From: Frankia sp. AiPa1
GTDB lineage: Bacteria; Actinomycetota; Actinomycetes; Frankiales; Frankiaceae
Assembly: GCF_023243075.1 (NCBI RefSeq)
Contig: NZ_JALKFZ020000141.1
Location: forward strand, 105,572-169,571
DNA length: 64,000 bases
Direction: 5' to 3'
The notes beneath the pieces were generated by a model. The model ran no database searches, was not told the origin of the DNA, and worked only from the letters and a program-made list of their open reading frames with translations. A program made the position numbers and the translations under genes. Below, piece after piece: positions 26,478 through 37,370 of the stretch; position 1 is the stretch's first letter; the number at the start of each line of letters is the position of its first letter.

Positions 26478-28703
26478 TCAGCCCGAGCCGGACCCGGAGC
26501 GGCCCGAGACGCCGTTGAGGCGGTCGACCGCCGCCTGGGCCGACCCGATCGTCGAGAAGTCGACCGCGATGAAGGTCGGCGTCCGGCCCTGCTCACCGCG
26601 GCAACGCTGCGCTCGGTTCCCGAGGGCACCGGCGTTGTTGGACGTCAGCGCCGCCTGGCGGCTGGGTGCCGTCGCGGTGATCCAGTTGTTCATCAGCAGC
26701 AGCGAAGACCCGGCGGAACCCCGGTTGCGCGGGCAGCCAACGAGGTCGGCGGGCTGCTTCGCGTCGAACGGAGTGTCGCTCGCGTACCGGTAGAAGCCGC
26801 GCAGGAACGTTCCCGGCAGGTCCTGCTGTTCGGTGAAGATGACCAGCCGTCGACCCGAGCCGATCATCGAGCCGAGAGTGGGCCAGCGGCCGTGCGGGTC
26901 ATCCGGTGGGGTGGCGACCATCCCGGCGAGCCCGGCCGCCGCCACACCTCCGGCGATCTCGCTGGCCGGCACGTCGTTGTCCTGGACGATCAGCGTGACG
27001 ACCTCGGTGGGATTACGGTTCATCCAGTCCCGGATCTGGCCCAGTGCGGCGACGTAGTCCAGTGCGCCGAGCTGACAGACGTCATGGCACAGCCACACTC
27101 CGGGGCGCTGCGAGACCGCGCCGCGGGTCAGTGGCTCGAGGGCCGCCCTGGTCGTCGGCGGCAGAGTCGCCAGGTAGGACGCGACCTGCTCGGCCGGTGT
27201 CCAATGGTGGACGTCGACCAGCAGAGTGCGCACACCGAGGTCGAGCTGGTGGACGATCGTCGGGTCCTGGGACGGGCCGAGGAAGCGGTCCTCGCTGTTC
27301 GCCATCGCGTTGTGGGTGGCCAGGTAGGTGACCTGGTCGTAGCGCCGGTCGCACAGCGACGGGCTGGACTCGCACATCCGGCGGGCCTCGGCGGCGGAGC
27401 CCGGGAACGCCGTCCAGGTCACACTGATCATCACCGGCACCGCCAGTGCGAACGCGGTGGCGAGCCGGCGGCGCCGGCCGCTCCCGCCCCAGCGGGCCGA
27501 GAGCGACACCAGAAACGACAGGCCGCCCATGACCACCCCCAGCGCCAACGTCCAGCCGACGATCCGCAAGTAGTCAGCCTCGACGGTGCGATAGGCCTGC
27601 CGGGAGAAGTCGACCAGGACGGCGCTGGCGCCCGGCGGCAACGGCGAGTGCGGGCCGGCAAGCGGACGCAGCGGGTTGGGCAGCACGAGGCGCAGCAGGA
27701 CGCCGACCACGCCCAGGGCGAGCCCGGCGGCGACGACCGCGCCAGCAGCCGCCCGCACCCGGGAAAGCCCGCGGCGTCCCGCGAGCGCCACGATGCCGAC
27801 CAGCGCCGCCGCCAGCAGCACCGCGAGAAGCACGCAGAACCAGGTCAGCAACGGGGTGAGGTCGTGCAGGTGGTCGACGGCCGTGATGGCCGGCTGATCG
27901 CGCAGATCCGACAGACGCACCCCGAGATCGAGGGTGGAGCCGTGCAGCGACTGGCGCATCCGCGCGGTGGCCCGCTCGTCACCCTGAAACAGCTGCGGGC
28001 CGATCAGCGCGAGTGCGCCCGCGACATCGCCCTCGCGCAGCAACGCCCGCAGCCGCGGTTCGACCTGGGTGCGGGTGGCCCGGTCGACCCGGTCGAGCAG
28101 GAGCGGCAGGACCCGGTCGGCGTCCTGGGCGGTCAGTTCGATCGTGGGCAGCGACGTCGGCGGCCGGCCGGCGGCGATGTCATTGATCGCGGTCAGCACA
28201 TCCTGGGTGAAGTCGGCTACCGAGGTGACCGGATAGGTGCTGCCCGATCCGAGCTCGCCAGCGATGTAACGGTTGGCCAGGCCCGAGACGTTGCCGAAAA
28301 TCGGCGCCAGGTCGACGGCGAGTTCGACGTCGTTCGTGCTGCCCCGCAGGTAGTCGACGATGCGGGTGAACTGCTCGTCGGTCAGCGCCTCGACGGTGGC
28401 CGGTGGCAGCACCGTACGCAGGTTGGCGGTGATCAGCGAGCTGTCGATCGGCAGGCCGGCGAGCAGGGCGTTCACCGCCGGGTCGGGCAGTACCTCGGTG
28501 TAGAGGCGGTCGTAGGCATCGGCCCGGTTCAGCGACTGGGAGTAGAACGACGGGTTGAGCACCGTGCGCGACGCGGTGAGAGTGACCACCAGCGGCACGG
28601 CGCACAGCACGACCAGAACAACCAGTGCCAGGTGCACGACCCGCCCCCGGGCACCCAGGGGACGGCGCGCCGTCGGCTCATGTTCGTCAGTCTCGCCACC
28701 CAC
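26478..28703 (-). CDS. Multi-pass membrane protein with PI-PLC X-like extracytoplasmic domain
   Basis: Start proposed at GTG 28703 (741 residues) because TATCTT lies seven bases upstream, suggesting a leaderless transcript; the open frame begins at 28754. A first membrane helix (VVHLALVVLVVLCAVPLVV) leads to a long helical outer domain, then three or more central helices. The C-terminal domain has features of phosphatidylinositol-specific phospholipase C X domains: THNAMAN near 464, VRTLLVDVHHW near 497 and WLCHDVC near 540, giving the two catalytic His positions. Substrate in bacteria without much phosphatidylinositol turnover is uncertain, although actinobacteria do make this lipid. The N-terminal half is not a known domain to me. 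Confidence 0.75.
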   Translation of the reverse strand: MGGETDEHEPTARRPLGARGRVVHLALVVLVVLCAVPLVVTLTASRTVLNPSFYSQSLNRADAYDRLYTEVLPDPAVNALLAGLPIDSSLITANLRTVLPPATVEALTDEQFTRIVDYLRGSTNDVELAVDLAPIFGNVSGLANRYIAGELGSGSTYPVTSVADFTQDVLTAINDIAAGRPPTSLPTIELTAQDADRVLPLLLDRVDRATRTQVEPRLRALLREGDVAGALALIGPQLFQGDERATARMRQSLHGSTLDLGVRLSDLRDQPAITAVDHLHDLTPLLTWFCVLLAVLLAAALVGIVALAGRRGLSRVRAAAGAVVAAGLALGVVGVLLRLVLPNPLRPLAGPHSPLPPGASAVLVDFSRQAYRTVEADYLRIVGWTLALGVVMGGLSFLVSLSARWGGSGRRRRLATAFALAVPVMISVTWTAFPGSAAEARRMCESSPSLCDRRYDQVTYLATHNAMANSEDRFLGPSQDPTIVHQLDLGVRTLLVDVHHWTPAEQVASYLATLPPTTRAALEPLTRGAVSQRPGVWLCHDVCQLGALDYVAALGQIRDWMNRNPTEVVTLIVQDNDVPASEIAGGVAAAGLAGMVATPPDDPHGRWPTLGSMIGSGRRLVIFTEQQDLPGTFLRGFYRYASDTPFDAKQPADLVGCPRNRGSAGSSLLLMNNWITATAPSRQAALTSNNAGALGNRAQRCRGEQGRTPTFIAVDFSTIGSAQAAVDRLNGVSGRSGSGSG

Positions 28704-28710
28704 CACAACG

Positions 28711-28716
28711 AAGATA
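28711..28716 (-). promoter_or_regulatory. Candidate -10 (TATCTT) for the PI-PLC-like gene
   Basis: TATCTT on the minus strand is seven bases before GTG 28703 and four before GTG 28706. No ribosome site is present, so a leaderless start is the simplest reading. Confidence 0.45.
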
Positions 28717-28804
28717 TCGCGCCGACGTTGCGGGCCGGTCCCGCCGGGGGCCACCCGGACGGCAGGTCCAGATGGGTGGCACCCGTCGGCGAGGGCAGCA
28801 GCCG

Positions 28805-29413
28805 TCAGCGGTCGTGATCAACTGCCAGGCGCAGCTCGGGATGGACGACCTCGGCCAGAATCCCGTGGATGCGCGCGGCCACCTCGTCGGGGTCGCCCGC
28901 ACCGTCGATGGTGTGCAGCAGACCGGCCTGCCGGTAATAGCGGCGCAGCGGCGCGGTCTCCTCGGCGAAGACCTTCATCCGGCGCCGGGCGGTCTCCTCG
29001 GTGTCGTCGAGGCGATCCTCGGTGTGGGCGCGGCGGCGGATGCGGTCGAGCACCTCGTCGACGTCCACGTCGAGGTCGATGACCGCGTCCAGCGGGCCAC
29101 AGCTGGCCGCGAGCATCCGATCGAGTGCCTCGGCCTGCGGGTAGGTGCGGGGGAAGCCGTCGAACAGGAATCCCTCGGCGCAGTCGACGCCGACGGCGAG
29201 CCGATCGGCGACCATGTCGAGGACGATCTCGTCGGGGACGAGCTCGCCGCCCCGCACGTACCGCTCGGCCCGCCGTCCCAGCGGCGTTCCGGCGGCGATC
29301 TGCCGGTCGAACAACTGGCCGGTGGAGATCGTCGGAATGCCGTGGCGGGCGCTGATCCGGGCGCCCTGCGTTCCCTTGCCGGATCCGGGGGGACCGAGCA
29401 GCACGAGCCTCAT
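28805..29413 (-). CDS. adk: Adenylate kinase, short-LID form
   Basis: 202 residues from ATG 29413, the normal start of the family (MRLVLLGPPGSGKGTQ, Walker A). The NMP-binding part reads ISTGQLFDRQIAAGTPLG, where most adenylate kinases have STGDLLR or STGELFR; the LID is the short type (RRAHTEDRLDDTEETARRR) as in mycobacteria. DGFPRT and the RMKVFAEETAPLRRYY stretch are conserved. It converts ATP and AMP to two ADP. It is not beside secY or ribosomal genes, where the housekeeping adk usually lies, so it may be a second copy. TAGCGT lies eight bases upstream of the chosen ATG, supporting a leaderless start; an ATG six bases earlier is also possible. Confidence 0.9.
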   Translation of the reverse strand: MRLVLLGPPGSGKGTQGARISARHGIPTISTGQLFDRQIAAGTPLGRRAERYVRGGELVPDEIVLDMVADRLAVGVDCAEGFLFDGFPRTYPQAEALDRMLAASCGPLDAVIDLDVDVDEVLDRIRRRAHTEDRLDDTEETARRRMKVFAEETAPLRRYYRQAGLLHTIDGAGDPDEVAARIHGILAEVVHPELRLAVDHDR

Positions 29414-29421
29414 GCCCATGG

Positions 29422-29427
29422 ACGCTA
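29422..29427 (-). promoter_or_regulatory. Candidate -10 (TAGCGT) for leaderless adk
   Basis: TAGCGT on the minus strand is followed by eight bases and then ATG 29413, with no ribosome site. Confidence 0.4.
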
Positions 29428-29573
29428 CCGCCAGCAGCATCGACGCCCCGCGCGGATCCCGGTCAATCGGGACAGATGCCTCGGGGAGCAAGCCAGATCA
29501 CACCCGTTTGTCACCCGGCGCGCCGGCCCGGCCCGCTCCCCGCAGCACCTGCTCGCCGCGGGGAGCGCCACCG

Positions 29574-31016
29574 TCAGCGCCGGGTGGGAGTGATGGGGTC
29601 GGGCAGATCGGTGCGCCCCATGAGCTGCCGGTCGACGGCGGCGGCGGCGGACCGTCCCTCCGAGATCGCCCAGACGATCAGCGACTGGCCGCGGCCCATG
29701 TCACCGGCGACGAACACTCCGGGCACCGAGGTCGCCCAGCCCGCGTCGCGGGCGACGTTGCCTCGGGCGTCGAACTCGACGCCGAGCTCCTCGAGTAGTC
29801 CCGTGCGCTGCGGGCCGGTGAAGCCCATCGCCAGCAGCACCAGCTCGCAGGGCAGCTCGACGTCGGTGCCCTCGACCTTTTCGAAGCGTCCCTCGACGAA
29901 CCGCACCTCGTGCAGGCGCAGCGCGCGCACGTGACCCGCGTCGTCACCGAGGAAGGAATCGGTGGACACGGCGAACATCCGCTCGCCGCCCTCCTCGTGC
30001 GCACTGGACACCCGGTAGATGATCGGGAAGGACGGCCACGGGTTCGCCGGCGCGCGCAGCTCCGGCGGCCGCGGCATGATCTCGAGCTGGTGGACAGACG
30101 CCGCGCCCTGGCGGTGTGAGGTGCCCAGACAGTCGGCGCCGGTGTCACCGCCGCCGATGATGACGACCCGCTTGCCCTTCGCCGTGATCGGCGGCTCGAC
30201 GAGCTCACCGAGCGCGACCCGGTTCGCCGGCTCCAGGAACTCCATCGCCAGGTGAATGCCGTCGAACTCCCGTCCGGGTACCGGCAGGTCCCGCCCGATC
30301 GTCGACCCGCCGGCAAGGACCACGGCGTCGTAGGACGAACGCAGCTCGTCGGCCGCGATGTCGACCCCGACATTGCAGGACGTGACGAAGGAGGTGCCCT
30401 CCGCCTCCATCTGGGCCAGGCGGCGGTCCAGGACCGCCTTCTCCATCTTGAACTCGGGGATGCCGTACCGGAGCAGACCCCCGATCTTGTCGGCCCGCTC
30501 GTAGACGACGACATCATGCCCGGCCCTGGTGAGCTGCTGCGCGGCGGCGAGCCCGGCCGGCCCGGAGCCGACGACGGCGACCCTGCGACCGGTGCGCACC
30601 GACGGCGGCACCGGGACGACCGTCCCGTCGGCGAAGGCCCGGTCGATGATGCTGACCTCGACCTGCTTGATCGTCACCGGGTCGTCGCCGATGCCGAGCA
30701 CGCAGGCCGACTCGCACGGCGCCGGGCACAGCCGCCCGGTGAACTCAGGGAAGTTGTTCGTCGCGTGTAGCCGCTCGATCGCGTCCGGCCAGTCACCGCG
30801 CCGGGTCAGGTCGTTCCACTCGGGGATGATGTTCCCGAGCGGGCAGCCGTTGTGGCAGAACGGGATCCCGCAGTCCATGCAGCGGGCGGCCTGGTCGCGC
30901 AGATGCTGCTCCGGGAAGGTCTTGTAGACCTCCCGCCAGTCCTGGATGCGGATGTCGACCGGGCGGCGCGTCGGCAGCTCCCGGCGGTGCTTGAGGAAGC
31001 CGGTGGGGTCGGCCAT
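29574..31016 (-). CDS. gltD: Glutamate synthase (NADPH), small subunit
   Basis: 480 residues; ATG 31016 has AAAGGAG four bases upstream. The N-terminal ferredoxin-like part carries cysteine clusters CMDCGIPFCHNGC and CPAPCESAC for two 4Fe-4S centres. The FAD site is VVGSGPAGLAAAQQL and the NADPH site VIIGGGDTGADCLG, and a second FAD contact is GVFVAGDMGRGQSL. It passes electrons from NADPH to the large subunit, which makes two glutamates from glutamine and 2-oxoglutarate. The gene follows gltB by 29 bases, forming a gltBD operon. Confidence 0.97.
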   Translation of the reverse strand: MADPTGFLKHRRELPTRRPVDIRIQDWREVYKTFPEQHLRDQAARCMDCGIPFCHNGCPLGNIIPEWNDLTRRGDWPDAIERLHATNNFPEFTGRLCPAPCESACVLGIGDDPVTIKQVEVSIIDRAFADGTVVPVPPSVRTGRRVAVVGSGPAGLAAAQQLTRAGHDVVVYERADKIGGLLRYGIPEFKMEKAVLDRRLAQMEAEGTSFVTSCNVGVDIAADELRSSYDAVVLAGGSTIGRDLPVPGREFDGIHLAMEFLEPANRVALGELVEPPITAKGKRVVIIGGGDTGADCLGTSHRQGAASVHQLEIMPRPPELRAPANPWPSFPIIYRVSSAHEEGGERMFAVSTDSFLGDDAGHVRALRLHEVRFVEGRFEKVEGTDVELPCELVLLAMGFTGPQRTGLLEELGVEFDARGNVARDAGWATSVPGVFVAGDMGRGQSLIVWAISEGRSAAAAVDRQLMGRTDLPDPITPTRR

Positions 31017-31045
31017 GTCACTCCTTTCCGGTCACGAGAGGGGGC

Positions 31046-34000
31046 TCAGGCACGACTCGACGCCATGATCTCCTCCTCGGCGACGAGGCCCTGTTCCTCG
31101 GCGCGACGGATCGCGGTGAGCACCCGCTTGTAGTCACGCGGCATCACCTTGCGGAACGATCCGCGTGCGTTCTCCCAGTCGGCGTAGAGCCGGGCGGCCA
31201 CCGTCGAACCGGTCTCCCGGCGGTGGCGGACCAGCAGGTCGCGCACAGTCGCCTCGTCCTCGGGGCCGAGGTCCTCGACGTCCACCATCTCCCGGTTGAT
31301 CCGCTGCTCCACCGGGTCGTACAGGTAGGCGACGCCGCCGCTCATCCCGGCCGCGAAGTTACGCCCGATCTGCCCCAGGACCAGCACGGTACCGCCGGTC
31401 ATGTACTCGCAGCCGTGGTCGCCGACGCCCTCGACGACCGCGGTGGCGCCCGAGTTGCGCACGCAGAACCGCTCGCCGACGATCCCGCGGAAGAACGCCT
31501 CGCCCGCGGTCGCACCATAGAGCAGCACGTTGCCGGCGACGATGTTGTCCTCGGCGCGCAGCGGCGACTCCTTCGGCGGGAAGACGAAGATCTTGCCGCC
31601 GGACAGGCCCTTGCCGGTGTAGTCGTTGGCGTCGCCCTCGAGCGTCAGCGTCATCCCGCGGGGGGCGAACGCGCCGAAGCTCTGGCCCGCGGAGCCGGTG
31701 AAACGCAGCTGGATGGTGTCGTCCGGCAGACCAGCGCCGCCGTAGCGCTTGGTCACCTCGTAGCCGAGCATCGTGCCGACGGTGCGGTTGACATTGCGGA
31801 TCGGCATCTCCAACCAGACCGGCCGGCCCTCGTCGAGCGCCCCCTCGCAGAGCTGGATGAGCGAGTTGTCCAACGCCTTGTCCAGGCCGTGGTCCTGGCT
31901 GGAGGTGCAGTGCAGCGAACCACCGAACGGCCGCTCGGGGGTGTGCAGCAGCGGGGTGATGTCGAGCCCCGAGGCCTTCCAGTGCTCGATCGCCGCGCGG
32001 GCGTCGAGCAGGTCGACCCGGCCGACCGCCTCCTGCAGCGTGCGAAAGCCGAGAGCGGCCAGGTAGCCGCGGACCTCCTCGGCGATGTAGGTGAAGAACG
32101 CCTCGACGAACTCGGGCTTACCGGTGAACCGGGCCCGCAGCTGCGGGTTCTGGGTGGCCACGCCCACCGGACAGGTGTCGAGATGACAGACGCGCATCAT
32201 CACGCAGCCGGCGACGACCAGCGGGGCGGTCGCGAAGCCGAACTCCTCGGCGCCAAGCAGAGCGCCGATGATGACGTCACGACCGGTCTTGAGCTGGCCG
32301 TCGACCTGCACGACGATCCGGTCGCGCAGGCCGTTGAGCAGCAGCGTCTGCTGCGTCTCGGCCAGGCCCAGCTCCCAGGGGGCGCCGGCGTGCTTGAGCG
32401 AGGTCAGCGGCGAGGCGCCGGTGCCGCCGTCATGCCCGGAGATGAGCACCACGTCGGCATGTGCCTTCGAGACACCGGCCGCGACCGTGCCGACCCCGAC
32501 CTCGGCAACCAGTTTCACGTGGACCCGCGCCTTCGGGTTCGCGTTCTTCAGGTCGTGGATGAGCTGGGCGAGGTCCTCGATCGAGTAGATGTCGTGGTGC
32601 GGCGGCGGGGAGATCAGGCCGACGCCCGGGGTGGAGTGCCGGGTCTTCGCGATCCACGGGTAGACCTTGTGACCAGGCAGTTGGCCACCCTCGCCGGGCT
32701 TGGCGCCCTGGGCCATCTTGATCTGGATGTCGTCGGCGTTGGTCAGATAGTCGCTGGTGACACCGAACCGGCCGGAGGCCACCTGCTTGACCGCGCTGCG
32801 GCGCAGGTCACCGTTGGCGTCGGGGACGAACCGCCGGGCGTCCTCCCCGCCCTCACCGGTGTTCGACTTGCCGCCGAGACGGTTCATCGCGATGGCGAGG
32901 GTCTCGTGTGCCTCGGCGCTGATCGAGCCGTAGGACATCGCACCGGTGGCGAACCGCTTCACGATCTCGCTGACCGGCTCGACCTCGTCGATCGGCACCG
33001 GCGGGCGCACCCCGGAGCGCAGCTCGAACAGCCCGCGCAGGGTCGCGTTCTCGCGAGACAGCCCGTCGATCTTGCTGGTGTACTCCTGGAACACGTCGTA
33101 CTGGCGGGTGCGGGTGGCGTGCTGAAGCAGGAAGACCGTCTCCGGGTTGAACAGGTGAATCTCGCCCTCGCGGCGCCACTGGTACTCGCCGCCGATCTCG
33201 AGCCCCCGATGGGCGAGCTCGGAAGCGACCCGCGGGTAGGCGCGACGGTGCCGGGCCGCGACCTCGTCGGCGATGACGTCGAGGCGGACGCCGTCCAGGC
33301 GCGAAGGGGTGCCGACGAAGTAGGTGTCGACGAACTCCTGGGCGAGCCCGATCGCCTCGAAGACCTGCGCGCCGGTGTAGCTGGCCACGGTGGAGATGCC
33401 CATCTTGGACATCACCTTCAGCACGCCCTTGCCAAGCGCCTTGATCAGGTTCTTCTCGGCCTGTCCGCGGGTGATACCGGTGATCTCGCCCTCGTCGATC
33501 AGGGTGTCGACCGACTCGAACGCCAGGTAGGGGTTGACCGCGGCGGCGCCGTATCCGGTGAGCAGGGCGATGTGGTGGACCTCGCGGGCGTCGCCACACT
33601 CGACGATCAGCCCGACCTTGGTCCGGGTACGCTCCCGGATGAGGTGGTGGTGCACGGCGGCGGTGAGCAGCAGCGACGGGATCGGCGCCTTGCGCTCGTC
33701 GGAGTCACGGTCGGAGAGCACGACGATGCGCGCACCATCGGCGATGGCCTCGCTGACCCCGGCGCAGATCTCGTCGAGCCGGGCGGTGAGCGCCTCGCCC
33801 CCGCCGTCGACGTCGTACAGACCGCTGACGGTCACCGAGGCGAAGCCCGGCATGTCGCCGTCGTCGTTGATACCGATGATCTTGGCGAGCTGCCCGCTAC
33901 TGATGACCGGGTAGGGCAGGTGCACCATCCGGCACGAGGCCGGTGACGGGTCGAGCAGGTTGCCCTCGGGGCCGAGGGTGCGCCCGAGGCTGGTGACCAG

Positions 34001-35626
34001 CTCCTCCCGAATCGCGTCCAGCGGCGGGTTGGTGACCTGCGCGAACAGCTGGGTGAAGTAGTCGAACAGCAGCCGAGGGCGCGAGGAGAGCACGGCTACC
34101 GGCGTGTCGGTGCCCATCGAGCCGATCGGCTCGGCACCGCCGCGGGCCATCGGCGCGACCAGGACCCGCAGCTCCTCCTCGGTGTAGCCGAAGACCTGCT
34201 GGCGGCGCAGCACCGACGAGTGGCCGTAGATGATGTGCTCGCGCTCGGGCAGGTCGTCGAGGGAGATGAGCCCCGCGTGCAGCCACTCCGCGTAGGGGGC
34301 GGCGGTAGCGAGCTCGGACTTGATCTCCTCGTCGCTGACGATGCGCCCCTGCGCGGTGTCGACGAGGAACATCCGGCCCGGCTGCAGCCGACCCTTGAGC
34401 ACGATCTTGTGTGGCGGGATGTCCAGCACGCCGACCTCGGAGGCCATCACAACCAGGCCGTCGTCGGTCTGCCAGTACCGCGAGGGACGCAGGCCGTTGC
34501 GGTCGAGCACAGCGCCGATGACCGTGCCATCGGTGAACGCGATCGAAGCCGGGCCGTCCCAGGGCTCCATCAGCGTCGAGTGGAACTCGTAGAAGGCGCG
34601 CCGGGCCGGGTCCATCTCGGCGTGGTTCTCCCACGCCTCGGGGATCATCATCAGCACGGCGTGCGGCAGGCTACGCCCGCCGAGATGCAGGAGCTCCAGG
34701 ACCTCGTCGAAGCTCGCCGAGTCGCTCGCGCCATCCGCGCAGATCGGGAACAGCCGGGACAGATCGCCGGGGATGAGGTCACTGGCCAGCAACGCCTCGC
34801 GGGCGCGCATCCAGTTGCGGTTGCCGCGCACTGTGTTGATCTCGCCGTTGTGGGCGACGAAACGGTAGGGATGGGCGAGCGGCCAGCTCGGGAACGTGTT
34901 CGTGGAGAACCGGCTGTGCACGAGCGCGATGGCGCTGGCGAACCGCGGGTCGTCCAGGTCCGGGAAGTAGGCCGCCAGCTGGTGGGTGGTCAGCATTCCC
35001 TTGTAGACGACCGTCCGCGACGACAGCGAGGCGACGTACACGCCCGTCTCCCGACGGATCCGCTTGCGCACGCAGAACGCCCGGCGCTCCAGAACCTGCC
35101 CGTCGATGGCAGCGGCAGCATCGGCCGGGTCGCTCGCCTGGACCGGACCGGACGCCGCACCGACGACATTCGTGTCGCCGGGCAACGCGACGAACAGCTG
35201 GCGCATGCGCGGCTCGACCTCGCGTGCGGCATGCCCGACGATGTGACTGACCGTGGGCACCTCACGCCAGCCGAGCACCCGCAGGCCCTCCTGGCGCACG
35301 ATCCGACTGATCAGCCGGACGGCGTCGTCGCGCTCCCCCGCCACCTGAGGCAGAAAGGCGATGCCGACCGCATAGTGGCCTGGAGCAGGCAGGGCAAAGT
35401 CGACGACGTCCCGAAAGAACTGGTCAGGGACCTGGACGAGAATGCCGGCTCCGTCGCCGGTGTCCGGGTCACTACCCGAGGCGCCACGGTGATCAAGATT
35501 GCGCAGGACGGTCAGGCCCTGGTCGACCAGCTCATGGCTGCGACGACCGTGCACGTCGACGACAAAGCCAACACCACAGGCGTCATGTTCGAAACTGGGG
35601 TCGTAGAGACCTTGCGCGCTCGGCAT
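31046..35626 (-). CDS. gltB: Glutamate synthase (NADPH), large subunit
   Basis: 1526 residues, the usual size. The class II amidotransferase nucleophile is Cys17 in HDACGVGF after a short propeptide. Central and FMN domains follow, with the 3Fe-4S cysteines in [15 protein letters not shown] and a C-terminal beta-helix (GGXXXG-type repeats such as [15 protein letters not shown]). The enzyme assimilates ammonia with glutamine synthetase, so in a nitrogen-fixing genus it would be a central nitrogen gene. The upstream 261-bp gap to lgt contains an AT-rich stretch with a TATGAT hexamer (minus strand, 35768-35773) about 140 bases before the start, a possible promoter; no GlnR box was convincing. 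Confidence 0.98.
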   Translation of the reverse strand: MPSAQGLYDPSFEHDACGVGFVVDVHGRRSHELVDQGLTVLRNLDHRGASGSDPDTGDGAGILVQVPDQFFRDVVDFALPAPGHYAVGIAFLPQVAGERDDAVRLISRIVRQEGLRVLGWREVPTVSHIVGHAAREVEPRMRQLFVALPGDTNVVGAASGPVQASDPADAAAAIDGQVLERRAFCVRKRIRRETGVYVASLSSRTVVYKGMLTTHQLAAYFPDLDDPRFASAIALVHSRFSTNTFPSWPLAHPYRFVAHNGEINTVRGNRNWMRAREALLASDLIPGDLSRLFPICADGASDSASFDEVLELLHLGGRSLPHAVLMMIPEAWENHAEMDPARRAFYEFHSTLMEPWDGPASIAFTDGTVIGAVLDRNGLRPSRYWQTDDGLVVMASEVGVLDIPPHKIVLKGRLQPGRMFLVDTAQGRIVSDEEIKSELATAAPYAEWLHAGLISLDDLPEREHIIYGHSSVLRRQQVFGYTEEELRVLVAPMARGGAEPIGSMGTDTPVAVLSSRPRLLFDYFTQLFAQVTNPPLDAIREELVTSLGRTLGPEGNLLDPSPASCRMVHLPYPVISSGQLAKIIGINDDGDMPGFASVTVSGLYDVDGGGEALTARLDEICAGVSEAIADGARIVVLSDRDSDERKAPIPSLLLTAAVHHHLIRERTRTKVGLIVECGDAREVHHIALLTGYGAAAVNPYLAFESVDTLIDEGEITGITRGQAEKNLIKALGKGVLKVMSKMGISTVASYTGAQVFEAIGLAQEFVDTYFVGTPSRLDGVRLDVIADEVAARHRRAYPRVASELAHRGLEIGGEYQWRREGEIHLFNPETVFLLQHATRTRQYDVFQEYTSKIDGLSRENATLRGLFELRSGVRPPVPIDEVEPVSEIVKRFATGAMSYGSISAEAHETLAIAMNRLGGKSNTGEGGEDARRFVPDANGDLRRSAVKQVASGRFGVTSDYLTNADDIQIKMAQGAKPGEGGQLPGHKVYPWIAKTRHSTPGVGLISPPPHHDIYSIEDLAQLIHDLKNANPKARVHVKLVAEVGVGTVAAGVSKAHADVVLISGHDGGTGASPLTSLKHAGAPWELGLAETQQTLLLNGLRDRIVVQVDGQLKTGRDVIIGALLGAEEFGFATAPLVVAGCVMMRVCHLDTCPVGVATQNPQLRARFTGKPEFVEAFFTYIAEEVRGYLAALGFRTLQEAVGRVDLLDARAAIEHWKASGLDITPLLHTPERPFGGSLHCTSSQDHGLDKALDNSLIQLCEGALDEGRPVWLEMPIRNVNRTVGTMLGYEVTKRYGGAGLPDDTIQLRFTGSAGQSFGAFAPRGMTLTLEGDANDYTGKGLSGGKIFVFPPKESPLRAEDNIVAGNVLLYGATAGEAFFRGIVGERFCVRNSGATAVVEGVGDHGCEYMTGGTVLVLGQIGRNFAAGMSGGVAYLYDPVEQRINREMVDVEDLGPEDEATVRDLLVRHRRETGSTVAARLYADWENARGSFRKVMPRDYKRVLTAIRRAEEQGLVAEEEIMASSRA

Positions 35627-35887
35627 CCGGCGAAGTCCTGTCCGTCTTCAGGGGCTGAAGGTGAGGCGGACGACGCTGTCCGAGGGTGAACCGCGACACG
35701 ACGGCGCTGGCCCAGCTGCCCGCGTGCCTCCTGTCGAGTGTGCCACGCGCCGAGCCGACACGCCTTGATCATATATGTCCGGCAGGTCACAGCCGTATAA
35801 CGCCACATACTCGAACGTACGACGGGCACCTCCCGGTCAGGGACGGCCATCTCCGGGCGCTCCGGATGATCCCAGCACAGGCCCTGC

Positions 35888-37003
35888 TCAGTGCGGCGGG
35901 GCCTCGGCCGACGTCTCTACGCCTGATTCTTCCCTGGTCTCGCTCCCGCCGCCATCGGCCCCGCCGCGGGGGACCGGCGCCAGCGACACGTCATGATCTC
36001 CTGCGTCGTCATGACCTCCTGCGTCGTCGGGATCGCCTGCGTCGCCGGGATCCTCGCCGGTGTCCCGCGACTCGCGGGCGGAGCCGCCCGCCGCGGACCC
36101 GGCATCCGGCGCGCTACTGGTCGCGGACGCAGCCGCGGGAACGCGGGCCTCACCGCGAGCAGCCCGATCACGCACCAGACCGAGCTCGCGCTGCTCCTGC
36201 GGAGTCGCGTCGTGGTCGACCGGCTGACGAACCACGAGCAGCGCGATGACGGCGGCCACACAGACCAGCGCGGAGGTCCAGATGTTGACCCGAAGCCCCA
36301 GGATCCGGTCGGCGGTGTCGATGCGCAGCATCTCGATCCACAACCGGCCGAACGTGTAGAGCGCGACGTAGAGCGCGAACAGCCGCCCGCGGCCAAGGCG
36401 ATGCCGGCGATCGACGAACAGCAGGATGCCGGCGACGATCAGGTTCCAGAGGAACTCGTACAGAAACGTCGGCTGATAGGTGGCCACCCCCGGGTCGATC
36501 CGATGCTCGGGGTCGATGCGCACGGCCCACGGCAGAGTGCTGGGCCGACCATAGAGCTCCTGGTTGAACCAGTTACCCCACCGACCGATAGCCTGCGCCA
36601 GGATGATCCCGGGCGCGGCGGCGTCGGCGAACATGGCGAGGCTGATCCCGAGGCGACGCGCGGCGATCCACGCGCCGAGCGCGCCGCCGGCGATGCCGCC
36701 CCAGATCCCGAGCCCGCCGTTCCAGATCTTCACGACATCGCCGAGGTTGCCGTCATGGCCGAAGTACGGGTCCGGCGTGCTGACGACGTGGTAAATGCGG
36801 GCGCCGATGATGCCGAACGGCACCGCCCAGAAGGCGACCTCCCCCGCAAGCTCGGGATCGAGGCCGCGGGCCCGCAGCCGCCGACCGGTGACAACGACGG
36901 CGACCACGATCCCGATGATGATCATCAGCGCATAGGCGCGCAGGGGCACCGGCCCCAGATGCAGCACACCTCGGGACGGACTGGGGATAGCGGCGAACAC
37001 CAC
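35888..37003 (-). CDS. lgt: Prolipoprotein diacylglyceryl transferase
   Basis: Start at GTG 37003 (371 residues; GTG 37000 also possible), preceded by TAGCCT seven bases upstream and no ribosome site. Upstream the open frame only reads through a minisatellite. About seven membrane helices carry the Lgt signature GRWGNWFNQELYG and the conserved loop IGARIYHVV. It transfers diacylglycerol from phosphatidylglycerol to the lipobox cysteine of prolipoproteins, such as the GH6 lipoprotein in this window. The last 90 or so residues are a disordered acidic tail with DDAGDHD-type repeats, an extension seen in actinobacterial homologues. Confidence 0.95.
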   Translation of the reverse strand: MVFAAIPSPSRGVLHLGPVPLRAYALMIIIGIVVAVVVTGRRLRARGLDPELAGEVAFWAVPFGIIGARIYHVVSTPDPYFGHDGNLGDVVKIWNGGLGIWGGIAGGALGAWIAARRLGISLAMFADAAAPGIILAQAIGRWGNWFNQELYGRPSTLPWAVRIDPEHRIDPGVATYQPTFLYEFLWNLIVAGILLFVDRRHRLGRGRLFALYVALYTFGRLWIEMLRIDTADRILGLRVNIWTSALVCVAAVIALLVVRQPVDHDATPQEQRELGLVRDRAARGEARVPAAASATSSAPDAGSAAGGSARESRDTGEDPGDAGDPDDAGGHDDAGDHDVSLAPVPRGGADGGGSETREESGVETSAEAPPH

Positions 37004-37010
37004 GGTCGTC

Positions 37011-37016
37011 AGGCTA
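37011..37016 (-). promoter_or_regulatory. Candidate -10 (TAGCCT) for leaderless lgt
   Basis: TAGCCT on the minus strand is seven bases before GTG 37003; no ribosome site lies between. Confidence 0.4.
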
Positions 37017-37190
37017 TCCCGACACCCGGCCCATCCTCCGCAGGCCCCAGCCCCGGATCCCGCCATGCCGCGATGACACCCCGCCCCCGCCCCCGCCGCA
37101 CCTCCGATGATCAACGGGACGCGGTACGGCGCCCCCCACAGGACCCCGATCTCACGCTCTGCGACTTCAATCCCGAGCCCTGGCGGCCTC

Positions 37191-37264
37191 AAGATCCAAA
37201 CAGGTCGTCGTGGGCCATTTCGTGTCCGATTTGCCCCCCACGACGACCTGTGTAGCCGGATCTT
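37191..37264 (+). repeat. 74-bp inverted repeat element, copy B (REP/MITE-like)
   Basis: AAGATCC and GGATCTT termini enclose perfect 14-bp inner arms, CAGGTCGTCGTGGG at 37201-37214 and CCCACGACGACCTG at 37237-37250. The centre contains TTCGTGTCCGATTTG, as in copies A and C. It is the most regular of the three copies. No target-site duplication is obvious. Confidence 0.9.
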
Positions 37265-37370
37265 GCCGCACGGCGGGATGCGGTGCGTAGCCGATCGCGG
37301 GATCGGACGTCCGCGCCCACGGCGCTTCCCCGCGGTGGGTGCCTGCTCGACAGCCTCGGAGCAGGCCTGA

